From: Streptomyces sp. BA2
GTDB taxonomy: Bacteria; Actinomycetota; Actinomycetes; Streptomycetales; Streptomycetaceae
Reading direction: 5' to 3'
DNA: 64,000 bases
Assembly: GCF_009769735.1 (NCBI RefSeq)
Contig: NZ_WSRO01000001.1
Span: 538,339-602,338, forward strand
Shown here: positions 27,747-35,746 of the stretch, one piece after another
Numbering within the stretch: position 1 is the first letter of the stretch
How the letters are laid out: every line of letters begins with the position of its first letter
The notes under the pieces: generated by a model
What the model saw: only the letters and a program-made list of their open reading frames with translations
Database searches by the model: none
Told to the model about the DNA's origin: nothing
Program-made: the position numbers and the translations under genes

Positions 27747-27763
27747 AACATAAAGGGTGTTCT
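27747..27763. promoter_or_regulatory. Candidate ARE-like operator, copy 1
   Basis: AACATAAAGGGTGTTCT lies in the divergent gap between the AfsA-like and ScbR-like genes, 40 bases before the ScbR-like start. The same 17-mer recurs with 14 matches on the opposite strand at 35499-35515, upstream of another TetR gene. It partly resembles gamma-butyrolactone receptor boxes. Confidence 0.6.
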
Positions 27764-27803
27764 TTTTTTTGTCGAACGATGTACCACGGCAGGGATGGTG
27801 GCG

Positions 27804-28427
27804 ATGCCGCGACTCAAGCAGGACCGGGCGGTCCGCACCCGCGAGGTGCTTCTCCGTGCGGCAGCAGTGGAATTCGACGAGAAGGGCTACACCGGCGCCC
27901 TGGTCACCAGCATCCTGACGCGCGCTGAACTCACCGCGGGAGCGATGTACTTCCACTTCAAGAACAAGGAAGCCCTCGCCGTCGCGGTCATGAACGAACA
28001 GCACCAGGCGATCGAGCCGCGCCTGACCTCCCGGGGGCTGCAGCGTCTTGTCGACATCACCCTGGTCTGGGCCCACCAGCTCCCCATCGACCCCATGCTG
28101 CGCGCGGGTGTGCGGCTCGCCGTGGAACAGGGCAGCTTCGGCATGCGTGACGCCTCGACCTTCCTCAACTGGCAGGCCTCCATGCTCGAGTGCCTGCGCG
28201 ACGCGGAGGAGGACAGGGAACTCATGCCCGGAGTCGACCCGGAGAGCGTCGCCGAGTTCGTCGTGGGCGCGTGTACCGGCGTACAGCTGTATGCCCAACT
28301 GGTCAACGGACGGGCCGACTTGCAGCAGCGCACGGTGCGGATGTGGGAGCTGCTGCTGCCGGGTCTCGCCGTTCCCACCGTCGCCCGCAGTATCTCGCTG
28401 GACCCGAAGAGGGCGGTCAACGGATGA
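27804..28427 (+). CDS. Gamma-butyrolactone receptor-like TetR repressor (ScbR family)
   Basis: This 207-residue TetR protein has an N-terminal helix-turn-helix with QDRAVRTREVLLRAAAVEFDEKGY and GAMYFHFKNKEALAVAV, very close in style to ScbR and ArpA. The C-terminal ligand domain keeps their length. I choose the ATG at 27804, with AGGG about nine bases upstream; the ATG at 27795 is possible. It should repress from boxes such as the one at 27747 and release them on binding a butyrolactone, linking the cluster to cell density. Its stop overlaps the next gene (ATGA). Confidence 0.9.
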   Translation: MPRLKQDRAVRTREVLLRAAAVEFDEKGYTGALVTSILTRAELTAGAMYFHFKNKEALAVAVMNEQHQAIEPRLTSRGLQRLVDITLVWAHQLPIDPMLRAGVRLAVEQGSFGMRDASTFLNWQASMLECLRDAEEDRELMPGVDPESVAEFVVGACTGVQLYAQLVNGRADLQQRTVRMWELLLPGLAVPTVARSISLDPKRAVNG

Positions 28428-29365
28428 CGGCACCCGCCTGGCCGGCCCGCGCGGAGAAGCCGCGGGGCCTGCGCGTCGTCGTCACCGGAGCCAGCGGGAC
28501 GATCGGCAGCCGGGTGGCGCGCCTGCTCGACCCCGCCCACCACGTGCGTTCACTGACCCGCGACCCGGCCCGCGCCGCCCGCGCCGGGGTGGCCGGCCGG
28601 CTCGTCGGCGCGGACCTCGCCGACCGGCACGGTCTTGAGCAGGCCATGGCGGGAGCGGACGCCCTGCTGCTTGTCACCTTCGACCCGGTGGGGCGCACCC
28701 ATGACACCAACGCCCTGGCCGCGGCCCGGGCGGGCGGGGTGCGGCACATCGTCAAGCTCTCCGCGTCCGCGGTGGACGACCCCGGCTCCCAGGACCTCAT
28801 CACCACCTGGCAGCGGCAGTGCGAGCAACAGCTCGAGGCCACCGGCCTGTCCTACACCCTGCTGCGCTCGCGTGCCTTCATGTCCAACTGCCTGGGCTGG
28901 GCCCCCTCGATCCGCGAGGACGGTGTGGTGCGCGCCCTCTACGGCACCTCGCGCAACGCCTGCGTCGACCAGCGAGATGTGGCCCGAGCGGCCGCCCGGG
29001 CCCTCATCCACCCCGAGCACAGCGGCCGCGCCCACACCCTGACCGGACCGCAGGCGCTCTCCGCCCTTGACCAGACCCGCCAACTGGCACAGACGCTGCG
29101 ACAGCCCCTGCGCTACGAGGAACTGACCGAGGAGCAAGCCCTCCAGCGCTGGCGCAAGCGATTCCCCGAGCCGGTGGCTCAGGCGATGCTGATCCGCGCC
29201 CGGCGGCAGTCCGACGGCGCCAAGACCGAGGTCGCCAACGGCGTCCGGCGCACAACCGGCAGGGAACCAGGCACCTTTGCGGCCTGGGCCGCACGTCACG
29301 CGGCGGACTTCGCCCCACAGCCCGCCCCCGCCCCCACCCACGGACCGCGGCCGGTGGCCGTGTAA
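28424..29365 (+). CDS. NmrA-like NAD(P)-binding reductase
   Basis: A 313-residue atypical SDR with the Rossmann motif VVVTGASGTIGSRVARLL and the NmrA-like segment GGVRHIVKLSASAVDDPGS; no YxxxK active site is clear. The ATG overlaps the receptor gene stop, so it is co-transcribed with the ScbR-like gene. Similar reductases occur in gamma-butyrolactone loci, where they reduce the butenolide intermediate, so a role in signal synthesis with the AfsA-like protein is plausible. The alternative is a tailoring or redox-sensing protein. The C-terminal 30 residues are Pro/Ala-rich. Confidence 0.82.
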   Translation: MTAPAWPARAEKPRGLRVVVTGASGTIGSRVARLLDPAHHVRSLTRDPARAARAGVAGRLVGADLADRHGLEQAMAGADALLLVTFDPVGRTHDTNALAAARAGGVRHIVKLSASAVDDPGSQDLITTWQRQCEQQLEATGLSYTLLRSRAFMSNCLGWAPSIREDGVVRALYGTSRNACVDQRDVARAAARALIHPEHSGRAHTLTGPQALSALDQTRQLAQTLRQPLRYEELTEEQALQRWRKRFPEPVAQAMLIRARRQSDGAKTEVANGVRRTTGREPGTFAAWAARHAADFAPQPAPAPTHGPRPVAV

Positions 29366-29396
29366 CTTGCCCCGGCAACGTCCCGGGACCTTCGCA

Positions 29397-29431
29397 GCTC
29401 AGCCGCCAGGCCGATGGCCCGGCGGCTGAGC
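29397..29431. terminator. Terminator after the NmrA-like gene
   Basis: Perfect 11-bp arms GCTCAGCCGCC and GGCGGCTGAGC with a 13-base loop lie 31 bases after the stop. Confidence 0.75.
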
Positions 29432-29492
29432 CGCACGCCCGGGAGAACCACGGCACCACGAGCCGGCCGAAGGCCGGTGGGGGAGGAAAGAC

Positions 29493-30263
29493 ATGACCGA
29501 CGCGCAGGGCATGCTGGACGGCAAGACCGTTCTGATCACGGGAGCTTCCAGCGGCATCGGTGAGGCGGCGGCCCGGCTGTTCGCGGACGAGGGGGCGGCC
29601 GTCGTGCTGATGGCCCGCCGCGCGGACCGCCTGCACCAGCTCGTCCAGGAGATATCCGACACCGGGGGGACAGCGCACGCGGTACCGGGCGACGTGGTCA
29701 GCGAAACCGATGTGGAGCGCGCCGTCGCCGCCGCGGTGGAACGGTTCGGCTCCCTCGACGGTGCCTTCAACAACGCGGGTTGGGCCTCGGCGGGCACGGA
29801 CATCCACGAGACGGACACGGCGGTCTTCGACCGCACGATCGACGTGAACCTGCGCGGAGTGTGGAACTGCCTGCGCCACCAGATCCCCGCGATGCTCGCG
29901 GCGGGCGGCGGCTCCGTGGTCAACACATCCAGCGTCGCGGGCGTCCAGGCCACCGGGGCCTGTGCTGCCTACGTGGCCGCCAAGCACGCCGTACTCGGGC
30001 TGACGCGCTCGGCAGCGGCCGAGTACGGCCGGCGGGGGATCAGGGTCAACGCCCTGGTGGTCGGCAGCACGCGCAGCGAGTTGATGGAAGAAGTCCTGGC
30101 CCAGACCCCGGCGTTGGAGGAGAGCTTCGTCTCCCGCTCCGTCCAGAAGCGCATGGCGGACCCGGTCGAGGTCGCCCAGGCCGCGGCCTGGCTGTGCAGC
30201 GACCGCGCCACCTTCGTCACCGGCACGGCGATGCCGGTGGACGGAGGCTGGACCGCCGCGTAG
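29493..30263 (+). CDS. Classical short-chain dehydrogenase
   Basis: This 256-residue SDR has TGASSGIG for NAD(P), FNNAGWAS, the catalytic Ser in NTSSVAG, the YVAAK pair and a C-terminal PVDGGWTAA, all canonical. GAGGAAAG precedes the ATG. It follows the receptor-reductase operon in the same direction but after a terminator, so it probably has its own promoter in the 60-base gap. Gamma-butyrolactone loci often contain such an SDR that reduces the 6-keto group of the signal, which is one option. Polyketide tailoring is another. Confidence 0.87.
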   Translation: MTDAQGMLDGKTVLITGASSGIGEAAARLFADEGAAVVLMARRADRLHQLVQEISDTGGTAHAVPGDVVSETDVERAVAAAVERFGSLDGAFNNAGWASAGTDIHETDTAVFDRTIDVNLRGVWNCLRHQIPAMLAAGGGSVVNTSSVAGVQATGACAAYVAAKHAVLGLTRSAAAEYGRRGIRVNALVVGSTRSELMEEVLAQTPALEESFVSRSVQKRMADPVEVAQAAAWLCSDRATFVTGTAMPVDGGWTAA

Positions 30264-30270
30264 CGCTCCG

Positions 30271-30287
30271 GCCGGGGGAAGCCCGGC
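30271..30287. terminator. Short GC hairpin between convergent SDR and MerR genes
   Basis: GCCGGG (30271-30276) can pair with CCCGGC (30282-30287). The stem is short, but its position between two convergent stops supports a terminator. Confidence 0.4.
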
Positions 30288-30310
30288 GCCCACTCCGCCC
30301 GGCCCGCTCC

Positions 30311-30715
30311 CTAGACGAGTTCCGCACTGGGGGCGGCCGAGGCGGCGTGTGAGCGGTGGTTGACCCGCACGGTGGCGAGGTAGTCGGCCACCGCGTCCCG
30401 GTTGCGGACCAGGCCCTGGATGCGCGCGGTCATCTGATCCCGCTCGGATTCCAGGGTGGCGATCATCTCGGGTGTCGCCCCCGAGACATGGATGGCCCGC
30501 GGCTGGTCCAGGCAGGGGAGGATCTCCTTGATGATCCGGGTCGGAAGACCGGCGTCCAGCAGGCCTCTGATCTGCATGACCCGGTCCACGAGGCACTCGT
30601 CGTACTCACGGTAGCCGTTGGCGGAGCGGCCGACGGTGATCAGCCGCTGTTCCTCGTAGTAGCGCAGCAGCCGGCGGGGCGTGCCGGTGCGCTCCGACAG
30701 CTCTCCGATACGCAT
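30311..30715 (-). CDS. MerR-family regulator
   Basis: This 134-residue protein has the MerR winged helix at the N-terminus (MRIGELSERTGTPRRLLRYYEEQRLI), the second DNA-contact wing (NGYREYDE) and a C-terminal coiled coil (about 85-115). There is no obvious ligand domain or metal-binding cysteine pair; ILPCL contains a single Cys. GAGGTAGG before the ATG at 30715 fixes the start. It diverges from an MFS pump gene over a 65-base gap containing a near-perfect palindrome, so it most likely controls that pump. A related MerR gene follows the pump at 32.1 kb. Confidence 0.87.
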   Translation of the reverse strand: MRIGELSERTGTPRRLLRYYEEQRLITVGRSANGYREYDECLVDRVMQIRGLLDAGLPTRIIKEILPCLDQPRAIHVSGATPEMIATLESERDQMTARIQGLVRNRDAVADYLATVRVNHRSHAASAAPSAELV

Positions 30716-30743
30716 GTGACCTACCTCATGTCTCGTCATGTTG

Positions 30744-30765
30744 ACCTTCACACATGTGTGATGGT
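30744..30765. promoter_or_regulatory. MerR operator between divergent merR and MFS genes
   Basis: A 22-base imperfect palindrome (10 of 11 pairs), with the perfect core TCACACATGTGTGA at 30748-30761, lies midway between the two start codons. TTGACC at 30741-30746 could be the -35 box of the MFS promoter, which would place the dyad in the spacer as is usual for MerR. A good -10 box was not seen. Confidence 0.65.
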
Positions 30766-30780
30766 TCGAGCATTCACACC

Positions 30781-32010
30781 ATGTCAATTAGCGAGAAGAA
30801 GCCATCAGTTGATCCCGGTTCACGGATCCAGGATCAAAAAGAACAGAAGTTGCCGATGCTGGCGCTGCTGGCCCTGGCCACAGCCGTCTTCATCACGAGC
30901 CTGACGGAGACACTGCCCGCCGGCCTGCTGCCCGCGATGAGCAGCGATCTCAACGTGAGCGAGTCCGCCACCGGGCAGACGGTGACGATCTACGCGATCG
31001 GCACCGCGCTGACGGCGATCCCACTGACCGCGGCGACGGCCGGCTGGCGGCGCAAGCAGCTGCTCCTTGTGGCGATGGCGGGATTCGCGGTGGCCAACAC
31101 GGTCACGGCCGTCTCGGAGAACTACTCGGTGACGATGGTGGCCCGCTTCGTGGCCGGCGTCGCGGCCGGCCTGGCCTGGGCGCTCCTCGCGGGCTACGCC
31201 CGGCGCATGGCGCCGCCGCACCTGCAGGGCAAGGCCATCGCGATCGCGATGGCAGGTATCCCGGTGGCCCTCTCCCTCGGCGTCCCCGCGGGCACCTTCC
31301 TGGGCAAGGTGATCAGCTGGCAGGCAGCCTTCCTGACCATGACCGGCCTGACCGTGCTGCTGCTCGTCTGGATCGCGGCGATCGTCCCCGACTACCCCGG
31401 CCAGAAGGCCGAGGCCCGTACGCCCATGCTGCGCACCCTGAAGGTGCCGGGCGTGACGCCGGTCCTGTTCGTCACGCTGGTGTTCGTCCTCGCCCACACC
31501 ATCCTCTACACCTTCATCGCCACGTTCCTCGACGAACTGGGCATGGGCGACTCCATCGACGTGGTGCTGCTCGTCTTCGGCGCCGCCTCCCTGGTGAGCA
31601 TCTGGGTCGTGGGCTCGCAGATCAACCAGCGGCTGCGGGGCCTGATGATCGGCGCCACCCTGCTGATCGCGGTGGCCGCCGCCCTGCTCGCGGTCCTTTC
31701 CGACAGCACCGCCATGGTCTACCTCGCCGTGGTGCTGTGGGGCCTTGGCTGGGGTGGCGCGCCCACCCTCCTGCAGACCGCTGCGGGAGACGCGGGCGGC
31801 GAACAGGCCGACGCCGCCCAGGCCATGCTCGTCACCCTGTGGAACGTGGCCATGGCAGGCGGCGGAATCCTCGGCGGCATCCTCCTGGACGCCGTCGGCT
31901 CCACCTCCTTCCCCTGGACCATCCTCGTGCTCCTGGTCCCGGTCCTCGTCGTGGTCCTGGCCGCCCGCTCCCACGGCTTCCCCGCCAAACGCGCCAGCGT
32001 CGACGCATGA
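30781..32010 (+). CDS. MFS efflux transporter, 12-helix type
   Basis: This 409-residue transporter has about 12 hydrophobic segments, the first near residues 22-42 and the last near 380-400. It resembles arabinose-efflux-like DHA1 pumps (TLPAGLLPAMSSDLNVSESATGQTVTIYAIGTAL). I choose the ATG at 30781 (MSISEKK), although no ribosome site is visible; the transcript may be leaderless, or the GTG or ATG at 30754 may be used. It is flanked by two MerR genes and by the operator upstream, which suggests induction by a small molecule. Export of a metabolite or resistance are both possible. Confidence 0.87.
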   Translation: MSISEKKPSVDPGSRIQDQKEQKLPMLALLALATAVFITSLTETLPAGLLPAMSSDLNVSESATGQTVTIYAIGTALTAIPLTAATAGWRRKQLLLVAMAGFAVANTVTAVSENYSVTMVARFVAGVAAGLAWALLAGYARRMAPPHLQGKAIAIAMAGIPVALSLGVPAGTFLGKVISWQAAFLTMTGLTVLLLVWIAAIVPDYPGQKAEARTPMLRTLKVPGVTPVLFVTLVFVLAHTILYTFIATFLDELGMGDSIDVVLLVFGAASLVSIWVVGSQINQRLRGLMIGATLLIAVAAALLAVLSDSTAMVYLAVVLWGLGWGGAPTLLQTAAGDAGGEQADAAQAMLVTLWNVAMAGGGILGGILLDAVGSTSFPWTILVLLVPVLVVVLAARSHGFPAKRASVDA

Positions 32011-32141
32011 ACACCCCCGCAGGGCACGGCGCTCCGGCAGGGAGCCGCACCGGCTCCCGCCGGACGCCCCCCTGCCCCCGTCCCCGCCTCGCTGAGTGCG
32101 ACAGGCGGGGGACCCACCGCGGACCGGGACGGTGATCGCAC

Positions 32142-32498
32142 GTGCTCATCGGAGCGATGTCCCGCCGAACCGGGGTCAGCGAACGCCTGTTGCGCTACTA
32201 CGAGGAACAGGGCCTGCTCAAACCCCGGCGGCGGCCCAGCGGGTTCCGCGAGTACGGCGACGAGGACGTCCGCACGGTTCAGCACATCCGGATGCTGCTG
32301 GCCGCCGGTCTCAGCACCCACACGATCGCCGAACTGATGCCCTGCATGTTCGCCGCAGGCCACAGGCGCTCGCCGGTCTGCCCCAGCATGCTTCCCAGCC
32401 TGCACCGGGAACGCCGGCGCATCAGCGACACCGCAGCCTCTCTCTTGGCCGCGCGCGACGCACTGGACGCCGTCATCGGGGCCGCGGGCCCGCCATGA
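32142..32498 (+). CDS. MerR-family regulator, second copy
   Basis: This 118-residue MerR protein (LIGAMSRRTGVSERLLRYYEEQGLLKPRRRPSGFREY) is a paralogue of the one at 30.3 kb: the helix-turn-helix and the following LLAAGLSTHTIAELMPCM align well. It carries an extra Cys (SPVCPSM), giving two cysteines in the effector region that could sense redox or metals; this is a guess. It starts at GTG 32142 and lies in the same direction as the MFS gene, 131 bases downstream, so it might be co-transcribed with the pump. A strong terminator follows. Confidence 0.82.
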   Translation: MLIGAMSRRTGVSERLLRYYEEQGLLKPRRRPSGFREYGDEDVRTVQHIRMLLAAGLSTHTIAELMPCMFAAGHRRSPVCPSMLPSLHRERRRISDTAASLLAARDALDAVIGAAGPP

Positions 32499-32563
32499 CG
32501 GCGCGTCGGACGTACATCGCGCAGCGGTTCAGTTCTCTGCGCTAATCCCCCGGGCGCAGGGAC

Positions 32564-32612
32564 GGCGGGCTCGTACCCGAGGTGCCAGAACGGCACTGGA
32601 TACGAGCCCGCC
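32564..32612. terminator. Bidirectional terminator
   Basis: Perfect 12-bp arms GGCGGGCTCGTA (32564-32575) and TACGAGCCCGCC (32601-32612) have an inner GTGCC/GGCAC stem. They lie between the convergent MerR and deacetylase genes. Confidence 0.85.
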
Positions 32613-32646
32613 TTCGAGGTTTCTCCTACGCCTTCCGCGGCCCGGC

Positions 32647-33519
32647 TTACGCTTTCCGCGGCCCGGTCTCACGGGCGTAGTGCTCGGCGATCTCGTCGCT
32701 GGTCGTCAGCCACACCCCGGGATGATGCGCGAGGTGGGCGAGCGCCTGGTCCAAGTACTTGTGCCGGAAAGGCTGGTTGATGATGAACGGATGCAGGACC
32801 AGCGCCATCACCCGGCCGCTGTCCGCCGAGTCGGCGTAGAGCTGGGCCAGTTGGTCCTTGACGATCGTCACGAAGTCCGGCCCGCTGAGGTGCCGGCCGA
32901 CGAACAGGCTGACGTCGTTCACCTCGATCGAGTACGGCACGCTCAGCATCCCCGGCACGTTCAGCCGGTAGGGCTGGTCGTCGTTCGACCAGTCGAGGAC
33001 GTAGCTCAGACCGAGCTCGGCCAACAGCTCCGGCGTGGCGAAGGTCTCGGTGAGCGCAGGCCCCAGCCAGCCGCGAGGACGGCGCCCGGTGGCCCTCTCG
33101 ATGGTCTCCACGACGTCCGCCAGGTAGGCCCGTTCCTCCTCGGCGGACATGCCGGTCTGGAAGGTGGAGTTGTCCCTGCCGTGGGCGATCCACGCCCAGT
33201 CACGGGCCCTGCCTGCTTCGATGATCTGCGGATAGCGGTCGCAGACGGCCGAGTTGAGCATCACGCTCGGGCGCATCCGGTGCCGGTCGAGGCTCTCGAT
33301 CAGCCGCCAGATGCCCACCCGGGGCCCGTAGTCGCGCCAGCCGTAGTTCAGCGGATCGGGGCAGAGCCCGGCGGTCCCCGCGAAGATGCTCGTCGAGGGC
33401 CGATCGACCTGGTAGTGCTCGACGTTCAGCCCGATGTAGCAGGCGACACGGGCCCCGCCGGGCCAGTGGATCGGCTCGCGGTCGACGATCGGGCTGTAGT
33501 CGAAGAGCTGATTGTCCAT
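32647..33519 (-). CDS. Polysaccharide-deacetylase-family protein, PuuE-like
   Basis: The 290-residue product has the NodB/polysaccharide-deacetylase fold in its allantoinase (PuuE)-like form. The TFDD metal motif of true deacetylases is absent and AWIAHGRDNST is present, as in the cofactor-poor branch. There is no signal peptide, so it acts in the cytoplasm. It probably hydrolyses a C-N bond of an amide or cyclic ureide, substrate unknown. I favour the ATG at 33519, with AGGCAGGA before it; the ATG at 33534 is possible. It lies just downstream of the ECF sigma gene and is probably in its operon. Confidence 0.78.
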   Translation of the reverse strand: MDNQLFDYSPIVDREPIHWPGGARVACYIGLNVEHYQVDRPSTSIFAGTAGLCPDPLNYGWRDYGPRVGIWRLIESLDRHRMRPSVMLNSAVCDRYPQIIEAGRARDWAWIAHGRDNSTFQTGMSAEEERAYLADVVETIERATGRRPRGWLGPALTETFATPELLAELGLSYVLDWSNDDQPYRLNVPGMLSVPYSIEVNDVSLFVGRHLSGPDFVTIVKDQLAQLYADSADSGRVMALVLHPFIINQPFRHKYLDQALAHLAHHPGVWLTTSDEIAEHYARETGPRKA

Positions 33520-33540
33520 GGTGTCCTGCCTCATGGTTGG

Positions 33541-34194
33541 TCACAGACACGGAGGATCAGGGTGCGTGCCGTGGTGCGCGGGCGCCAGGCCGTGGCGGCG
33601 GCCGTAGTCCGCAAGCAGGGTGCGCAGCCGTCGGCGTCCCCGGTGCAGGCGGGAGGTGACCGTGCCGCGGGGGATGCCGAGCAGTTGGGATATCTCGCGG
33701 TAGTGCAGGCCCTCGACGTCGGCGAGGTAGACCACTTTGACGAAGTCCTTGGGGGTGTCCCGCAGGGCGTCGAGCAGTTCGGGCTCGGGGATGTGATGGA
33801 GCACCTGGGTCTCGGCGGAGGTGAGGCCGCTCGAGGTGTGGCCTGCGGCCCGGGCCAGCTGCCAGTCCTCGATCTCGACGGCGCCGACGTGCGGGAGTTC
33901 CGTCTGTCTCTTGCGGTAGGAGGTGATGTAGGCGTTGGTCATGATGCGGTGGAGCCAGCCCCAGAGGTTGGTTCCGCGCTGGAACTGGTGGAAGGCCTTG
34001 TAGGCCTTGGCGTACGTCTCCTGCACCAGGTCCTCCGCGTCCTCGGGGTTGCGCGTCAGGCGCAGAGCCGCCGAGTGCATCCGACGGCGGTAGGCCAGGG
34101 CGTCGCGTTCGAACCGCTGGGTGCGCTCCTCGACGGTCTCTGTGTCCGTCGGGGCCTGCGGGAGCATGGATGGTGTGTCGGGGGGTGCGGTCAT
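33541..34194 (-). CDS. ECF sigma factor, SigR-like
   Basis: This 217-residue sigma-70-family factor shows region 2 ([25 protein letters not shown], then [11 protein letters not shown]) and region 4 ([28 protein letters not shown]). It resembles the SigR/RpoE group more than SigE. No anti-sigma gene with a HxxxCxxC motif is adjacent, so control must be by another route. The gene lies 48 bases after the IS701-like gene and 21 bases before the deacetylase start, all leftward. The upstream ARE-like box at 35499 could govern the three genes together. Confidence 0.9.
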   Translation of the reverse strand: MTAPPDTPSMLPQAPTDTETVEERTQRFERDALAYRRRMHSAALRLTRNPEDAEDLVQETYAKAYKAFHQFQRGTNLWGWLHRIMTNAYITSYRKRQTELPHVGAVEIEDWQLARAAGHTSSGLTSAETQVLHHIPEPELLDALRDTPKDFVKVVYLADVEGLHYREISQLLGIPRGTVTSRLHRGRRRLRTLLADYGRRHGLAPAHHGTHPDPPCL

Positions 34195-34242
34195 TCCTCG
34201 TCCTCTTGCCGTGGGGGCGGCGTGTGGTCGTCTCGTCCGGGA

Positions 34243-35448
34243 TCAGACGGCTGCGGGCCGTCGCGGCGCACCGTGCGGCAGCCGGCTGTAGACGTACGCG
34301 GCGGATGACATCGTCATGTGGTGGTGCCAGCCGGGGAACGAGCGTCCTTCGAAGTCCAGGAGGCCGAAGTCGTCCTGGAGCTGTTGCACGGTGGCGTGGG
34401 TGAGGGCGGGCCGGCGCATCAGGGCGAGTACGTCGTCCATGCGCCGGTCGGTGAGGTTGGTGATCCAGAAACGGGGCGGTCGCTGGGGGGTGGCGGATCG
34501 CTCGGCCAGGAGCCGGTGGACCCGCTGGGCGCCGGGCGAGGCCGGGCGCAGGCCGGGGAGGCGTACCAGTGACGAGTACACATGGAGGTGGCGCGTCCGG
34601 CCGTTCTGCTCGACGCCGACCACATAGGGACGGCGGGATCCGCCCTCGCGCATGAACTGCTGGGCGCTGACGGGCTGGAGGAGGGGCCGCGCCGCCGTCG
34701 ACGGGCGGGTGTGCTGCGCCGGAAGGACGGGCTGTCCGGGCTGGACCTCGATGAGGAAGTCCCGCTCGCGCAGAGTGAGGTGAGCGGCCAGGCGGCCCGC
34801 GTCGACGGCGCAGTGCCGGTCGAGGACGAGCGGTGCGGGCCGCGTCAGGTTGAGCGCGGCGAGCCGGTCGGTCAGGTCCAGGACGTGCGTCCACAGCGGC
34901 TGCGACCGGACCGATTCAGGGACCCGGGCCCGTCGGCGCCGCCGCTCGTCGCTCGACCACCCCTCGTCCATCAGGAGGCTCCAGTCGACCGGGAGGCTCT
35001 GTGACCCGGAGGTCAGGAACAGACCGACGCCGACCTGGCAGTTGAGGGTGCGCCCCGCGGCGGCGACGAACCGGCGGTGTACGCCCACCGAGTGCTCGCC
35101 GCGCTTGACGGCCAGCGTCATCCCGATCGTCCAGGCGTGCGGGGGGAGTTGGGCGGCGGCCTTTCGTGCCAGGGCCTCGCGGGCCGCCTCCCAGTCCCAG
35201 GGGCTGGCGCTGATGAACTGCTGCAGGGCCTGCGGGGCGCCCGCGGACAGCGAGACGGCCTTGGCCATCTGCCGGATCGTCTTCTTGCCGGGGACCGTCA
35301 GCAGACCGCGCAGGTAGGCGTCTGCCCACCGGCGCTGGTCGGCACGGGGCAGATAGCCGAACACGTCATCCACGAAGTCGCAGTAGTCGGGCACACAGCG
35401 GCCCGGGTCCCGCATCTGAGGCAGAGCTGATCGATGCTGTACGGCCAT
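34243..35448 (-). CDS. IS701-like transposase homologue lacking catalytic acids
   Basis: The 401-residue protein keeps the IS701/IS4-superfamily scaffold: FGYLPRADQRRWADAYLRGLL at the N-terminus, HSVGVHRRFVAAAGR near residue 120, and RSFPGWHHHMTMSSAAYVYS near the end. The three catalytic segments appear dead. The usual DDTGFxKxG before HSVGV reads IGMTLAVKRG; the GDExYG region reads LDRHCAVDA; and the Glu of the third motif is replaced in TVQQLQDDFG. Only 48 bases separate it from the sigma gene and no terminal inverted repeats are seen, so it is not a mobile IS copy. I infer a domesticated DNA-binding protein, perhaps a regulator. Confidence 0.75.
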   Translation of the reverse strand: MAVQHRSALPQMRDPGRCVPDYCDFVDDVFGYLPRADQRRWADAYLRGLLTVPGKKTIRQMAKAVSLSAGAPQALQQFISASPWDWEAAREALARKAAAQLPPHAWTIGMTLAVKRGEHSVGVHRRFVAAAGRTLNCQVGVGLFLTSGSQSLPVDWSLLMDEGWSSDERRRRRARVPESVRSQPLWTHVLDLTDRLAALNLTRPAPLVLDRHCAVDAGRLAAHLTLRERDFLIEVQPGQPVLPAQHTRPSTAARPLLQPVSAQQFMREGGSRRPYVVGVEQNGRTRHLHVYSSLVRLPGLRPASPGAQRVHRLLAERSATPQRPPRFWITNLTDRRMDDVLALMRRPALTHATVQQLQDDFGLLDFEGRSFPGWHHHMTMSSAAYVYSRLPHGAPRRPAAV

Positions 35449-35498
35449 GGTGGATCCCCCTCGAACGTCGACAGCCGGTCCGGTACCCAGGAATATAC

Positions 35499-35515
35499 AG
35501 AACGCTTTTTATGTT
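35499..35515. promoter_or_regulatory. Candidate ARE-like operator, copy 2
   Basis: AGAACGCTTTTTATGTT lies in the 298-base divergent gap between the IS701-like gene (start 35448) and the second TetR gene (start 35747). On the other strand it matches the 27747 box at 14 of 17 positions. ATATAC just before it and the TGTTT inside it recall the half-sites of gamma-butyrolactone receptor boxes. Confidence 0.6.
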
Positions 35516-35746
35516 TTTCGCGGATGAGGGGCCGAACCGCTCCTACTTCGTGAAGTCCGCGTTGCCGCATCCCTGCCCACCTGGGGAAAGTTGCGTCATA
35601 ACGACCGAGACGGGCGAGAGGTGTTTGAGCTTGATGCGCACCCGATGGTGCGAGGCGCATCGGCGGCCGATCCCTGACTGTCTGCCAGGCCACGCCCCGC
35701 GCCCCCGCCGCTCCTGTCCCGTCCGTCGCAGAGCCAGGGGACGGCG

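Noticed and set aside
34243..35448. Calling the IS701-like gene an active insertion sequence
   Set aside because: Catalytic acids are missing and no terminal inverted repeats or room for them exist beside the sigma gene.
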